From NCBI RefSeq assembly GCF_029852145.1, contig NC_079972.1, forward strand, positions 6,397,795-6,461,794: a DNA stretch of 64,000 bases. The letters are read 5' to 3'. The notes beneath the pieces are model-generated. The model saw only the letters and a program-made list of their open reading frames with translations. It did no database searches and was not told the DNA's origin. Each line of letters starts with the position of its first letter. Position 1 is the stretch's first letter. This document shows positions 60,518 through 64,000 of this stretch, piece by piece. A program made the translations under genes and the position numbers. Source of the stretch: Microplitis mediator (Eukaryota; Arthropoda; Insecta; Hymenoptera; Braconidae).

Positions 60518-62347
60518 CCCTCGCGGATTCGGAGTTACTGTAAAATCACAGTGAAATCACAGTGAAATCAATTTCACCTTGAGTTTACTGAGTATTGACG
60601 GTAATCTCATAGTGAATTCACAGTCATTTTGTGCCATTTCGTCACTGTGGTTCTGTAGTAATTTGACAGTAATTTTATGGTAGTTTCATTGTGATTTCAC
60701 TTGTGATTCTTTCGTAGGCTTACAATAAATTTACCATAGTTTCATGATAATCTTACTGTCGATGAACTATCGATTTATGGTAACCCAACAATGGTAACAC
60801 TGAGGCTTTATCATGGATTTGCAATAAGTTTATCGTGGTTTCACTAAGAATTCACTGTGATTCCATAGTAATCTGATGGTGTTAACTCTGCGGCTTAAAA
60901 ATAGTTTCACAGTCAGTTCATAGTGGTTTTACAATGATTTCACTGTGATCCCATGGAGACCTAGTAGTATTAGCACTGTGACTCTATGATATTTTCACAG
61001 CAGATTATTAGTATTCTCTTCATGATTTAACTCTACTTTGATGGTGATCTGATACGGTACATCTATCATTAATCCAATTTAAAAATCAAAATTCGAATTT
61101 TTAATGTCATTAATCGATAGAAATGAAATTAAAAAAAAAATAATATTAATTATTTCATAAATGCTTCTATAATTATTTGTAAGTTTAGCAAATATTTGGG
61201 CACATATGTATTTTATTTATTATAAATTTAGCTATTTTAGGAATTTCCGAGCGAAACTTTATCTGTATTTATCTAATATAGTTAATTTTATAAAAGCTTA
61301 AGACGGTAAAATTCTTCAGAATTATGAAAAAAAATAAATAATTAAAAAAAAATGAATAACTTTTTTTTCAAAACTGTATAAATTGAATTTGAAATATTGC
61401 AAAAAATAAAGAGAACATCATTTAGATTAATATTTCAATAGTAAATATAATAATAATAAATATCGAATTCTTTTAATTTTATAATATTCAATAAAATAAT
61501 TTTTCTTAAAGCTTAGTCTTGAGTATATATAGTATTGAATAGCATAAAGTAACAGATTAAATATTTAGTTCCAAATACGTGTGGTGGCCGAGCGGGCTAA
61601 AGTACATGACTTAAGCTGCTCTCAATCGAAGGGTCGGCAGTTCGAGTCCCATCATACGTTGAGAAAAATTAAAATTCCTTCTTTACCAAGGGTAAAAAAA
61701 TAGCGCATTTAATCCTCCAGAGGAATTACATGAAGTCGTACAAAGAGATAATATAAAAATTTTTTAAACAAGAAAAATTATTTATTGAAAAACCAAGATT
61801 AAGATTATTGTTGCTATTACAATATTATTATTAATTTTATTATTATTATCTTTGAATCAATAAATATAGAATCTCAATATTGCCCCTAAATCTCGATGAA
61901 AACTAAGCCGATCCAGGATTAAATGATTAAGAAATCACAGTAATATTACTGTCAACTCACAGCGATATTATTGTGATTTCACGAAGAATCTATAGTAAGA
62001 CTGCTGTGAAATCACTATATGATGACGGAATTATTACCGAGAAAGCATGACTGAAACACTGCAGATCCAGGATAAACTAATAGTGAAATCACTGTAAATA
62101 CACAGTAATACCACTGTCAACTTACAGCTATACTACTGTAAATTAACTATAATACTATCATGATTCTACTATGAATCGATGGTGAAATCATCATAAAATT
62201 ACCATCGAATGGTAATAAAATCACAGTAAGCAAATGGCACAAAATCACAGTGATTTCACTGTCATTTCACCATGGGTTCCCTATCTTTCCACTATGATCT
62301 CACCGAAATTTCACCATGATTTCGAAGTAATTCCGAATCCGCGAGGG
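60518..62347. mobile_element. CCCTCGCGG-ended element, 1.83 kb
   Basis: The left end CCCTCGCGGATTCGGAGTTA and the right mirror agree over about 20 bp. Arms consist of TCACAGTGAAATCAC/TTACTGTGATTTCAC-like units (60540-61030 and 61960-62340). The core is AT-rich (61080-61950) and contains a tRNA-Leu-like SINE. The flanks (TT and AA) do not match, and the adjoining 192-bp units are not in register, so the locus has rearranged. Confidence 0.8.
61575..61760 (+). repeat. tRNA-Leu-like SINE or tRNA pseudogene
   Basis: GTGGTGGCCGAGCGGGCTAA (A box) and CAGTTCGAGTCCCATC (B box) with a long variable region suggest tRNA-Leu, with TAA at the anticodon position. The acceptor ends CGTGTGG and TCATACG can pair with two wobbles, but the anticodon stem does not. 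An unrelated tail follows (CAAGGGTAAAAAAATAGCG). It is not a convincing functional tRNA. Confidence 0.6.
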
Positions 62348-63121
62348 AACAATCTAATTGCATATGGGAAATGATGAATTCCTTGACGCTTTCACAGTCG
62401 CACGACTTTGGATCGACATCAATAGTTCTGTCAAGACAGGCATGATATGTTGGTCAATTTTATGCATAGGTTTTTCGATCTCAGTAGATTCATGGATTAT
62501 TATTAATATCGAACTATTATAAGCCTAAAATTTACTAATAATAACCTAATTCTATCTAGGCAGTAAAAAATTCCTTGTCGCTTTCCCAGTCGTACGACTT
62601 CAATAGTTCTGTCAAGACAGGGATAATATGTTGGTTAATTTTATGTACAGCTTTTCGGATCTGAGTACACTTATGTCTCATCATTTATATCAAATTATAA
62701 TTAGCAAAAAATTTATTAATAAACATCTTTTTATATATGGGGATAAAAAAATCCTTGTCGCTTTCACAAACGCACGACTTTGGATCGACTTTGATACTTC
62801 TGTCAAGACAGACATGATATGGTGGTCATTTCTGTTCATGGCTTTTTAGATCTCAGTACACTCATGTCTTATTATTAATATCGAATTTTAATTAGCTAAA
62901 AATTTATTAATAATAATCTAATTGTATATATGAAATAATAAATTCCGTGTCGCTTTCACAATCGCACGACTTTGGATCGACTTTGATACTTCTGTCAAGA
63001 CAGAACTGATATTTTGGTCATTTCTGTTCATGGCTTTTTAGATCTCAGTACACTCATGTCTCATCATTAATATCGAATTACGATTAGCATAAAATTTATT
63101 AATAATAATCTGATTGCATAT
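62348..63121 (-). repeat. 192-bp units, distal end of the second foldback copy
   Basis: Minus-oriented boxes GTCGCACGAC (62397), GTCGTACGAC (62589) and decayed versions (about 62770, 62965) resume at 190-192 bp spacing. The array stops mid-unit near 63121. Confidence 0.85.
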
Positions 63122-64000
63122 ATAAAAAAGTTTGGAAAATCCAAAAGTGCACGACTCATAATGCTTATTTGATCGTAAACATTAAAATATTCCGAAAGGG
63201 TAATGTCGCAGGCAAAATAAAAAAAATAAAAATAAATAAAATTTGAAGGACAAATGTTATTTATTTATATAAAAATGATAAAAAAAAATAATTTTATTTA
63301 AAATAAAAAAAAAAACAATAATAAATTTCAAACGTAAAAAATTCCGAAATTTTTCGCCGTACGATCTGTGAAAAATTTTACTTTTTTTTTCTGTTTTTAT
63401 TTTTCACTTGTTTATTTATTATTTTTATTTATTTATTTATTCGTCTAATCTCAATTTTTTATATTTTTATTTTCGAAATACTCGCGCCAAATGAATCGGT
63501 TAAAAGTATGGCGCAGGCACACTGGGTTATAGTATGAGAAAAAAAATACCACGCATTCGCACTTGTTAAAACGAATGTCCACACATATTTTTTAGGCTAA
63601 AATTAAAGAAAATGCGATTTAATTTTTTATTAATTACAATTGCATAACACAAAGTTAGATAGCCATTTTCGAAAGCAAATCCTTCTAGGGCACAACGAGT
63701 CATTTAAAAAAAAAATGGAGTTAAATTATGGATTCTTTTTCGAGATATTGTGTTTTCAAGCTACAAAATTTTTTTACTGCTTGACGGGAAAATATTTTAG
63801 TTTATTTTAATGATTTTCTCGTTTCTATTGCACTGAATTTGTTTTTGAAAATCGCAGAAATAATCTTTATTACATTGTCTGTAAATTGGTGCATCATGTG
63901 AGATGTTTCTGTTCACTAATAAGACGATAATAACAGAAATAGTTGTAGAAAGGAGGTGAATAAAAATTTTCGATCGTAAAGCACTCCCTAATGCTTCGCA
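63122..64000. other. Unassigned AT-rich DNA
   Basis: No ORF, RNA or repeat is recognisable. Homopolymer A/T tracts dominate 63220-63480. Confidence 0.3.

Larger units (their letters stand above)
51886..63121. mobile_element. Second, rearranged copy of the 192-bp foldback family
   Basis: Plus-oriented units (51886-52097 and 57392-57680) turn into minus-oriented units (57680-60510 and 62350-63121), again a foldback arrangement. No CCCTGGTGG terminus is present at either end, so both ends are truncated. In reverse complement, 57680-60510 follows 31440-31990 joined directly to 38090-40556, without the 6.1-kb insertion. Confidence 0.75.

Overview
This window is nuclear DNA of an animal, most likely an insect. 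It is AT-rich and gene-poor, with spliceosomal introns, jockey-type LINE, Penelope-like, LTR and DNA-transposon sequence, and SINEs derived from tRNA and 5S rRNA. The only host gene I recognise is the 3' part of the splicing factor BUD31 (20809-21231). Its protein reads like an insect, plausibly hymenopteran, orthologue; that placement is from memory of the family, not from a search. Almost everything else is mobile or palindromic repeat DNA, often nested three to five levels deep.

Layout. 1-10077: a block of elements that end in TAGGGTG/CACCCTA and sit in TA microsatellites, carrying nested CAC-ended elements (one a ~2 kb near-perfect palindrome), a solo LTR and a microsatellite-bearing repeat. 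10078-18469: an LTR-like repeat (sister copy 1253-2348, opposite orientation) split by a degraded jockey-like LINE with a 12-bp target duplication; the LINE is itself broken by three elements. 18509-20752: a Penelope-like element inside the BUD31 intron, with a 5S-derived SINE. 20809-21231: BUD31 exons. 21232-29994: non-coding DNA, an unclassified LTR-like region with two CAC-ended elements, and a 1.7-kb palindromic element. 29997-43278: a 13.3-kb foldback element whose arms are ~192-bp tandem units, each with the palindrome GTCGTACGAC. Inside it lies a 6.1-kb insertion that contains a 4.2-kb transposon with a five-exon transposase gene. 43279-51885: small inverted-repeat elements, a solo LTR, and an LTR-like region with a recurrent hairpin motif. 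51886-63121: a second, rearranged copy of the 192-bp foldback family, interrupted by other elements. 63122-64000: unassigned AT-rich DNA.

How the parts relate. Three terminal types recur. CAC(A/G)G-ended elements have 2-bp target duplications, and CCC-ended elements mostly do; in both, the interior is built from degenerate repeats of a family-specific short motif that begins in the terminal repeat. TAGGGTG/TAGAGTG elements have different termini but share a subterminal box (TTTCCCATTTAAATAACA-like). One of them, 33292-37462, encodes an RNase H-like transposase and is a candidate mobiliser of the third group. Neighbouring copies and reading frames give empty sites, so parts of the insertion order can be read directly.
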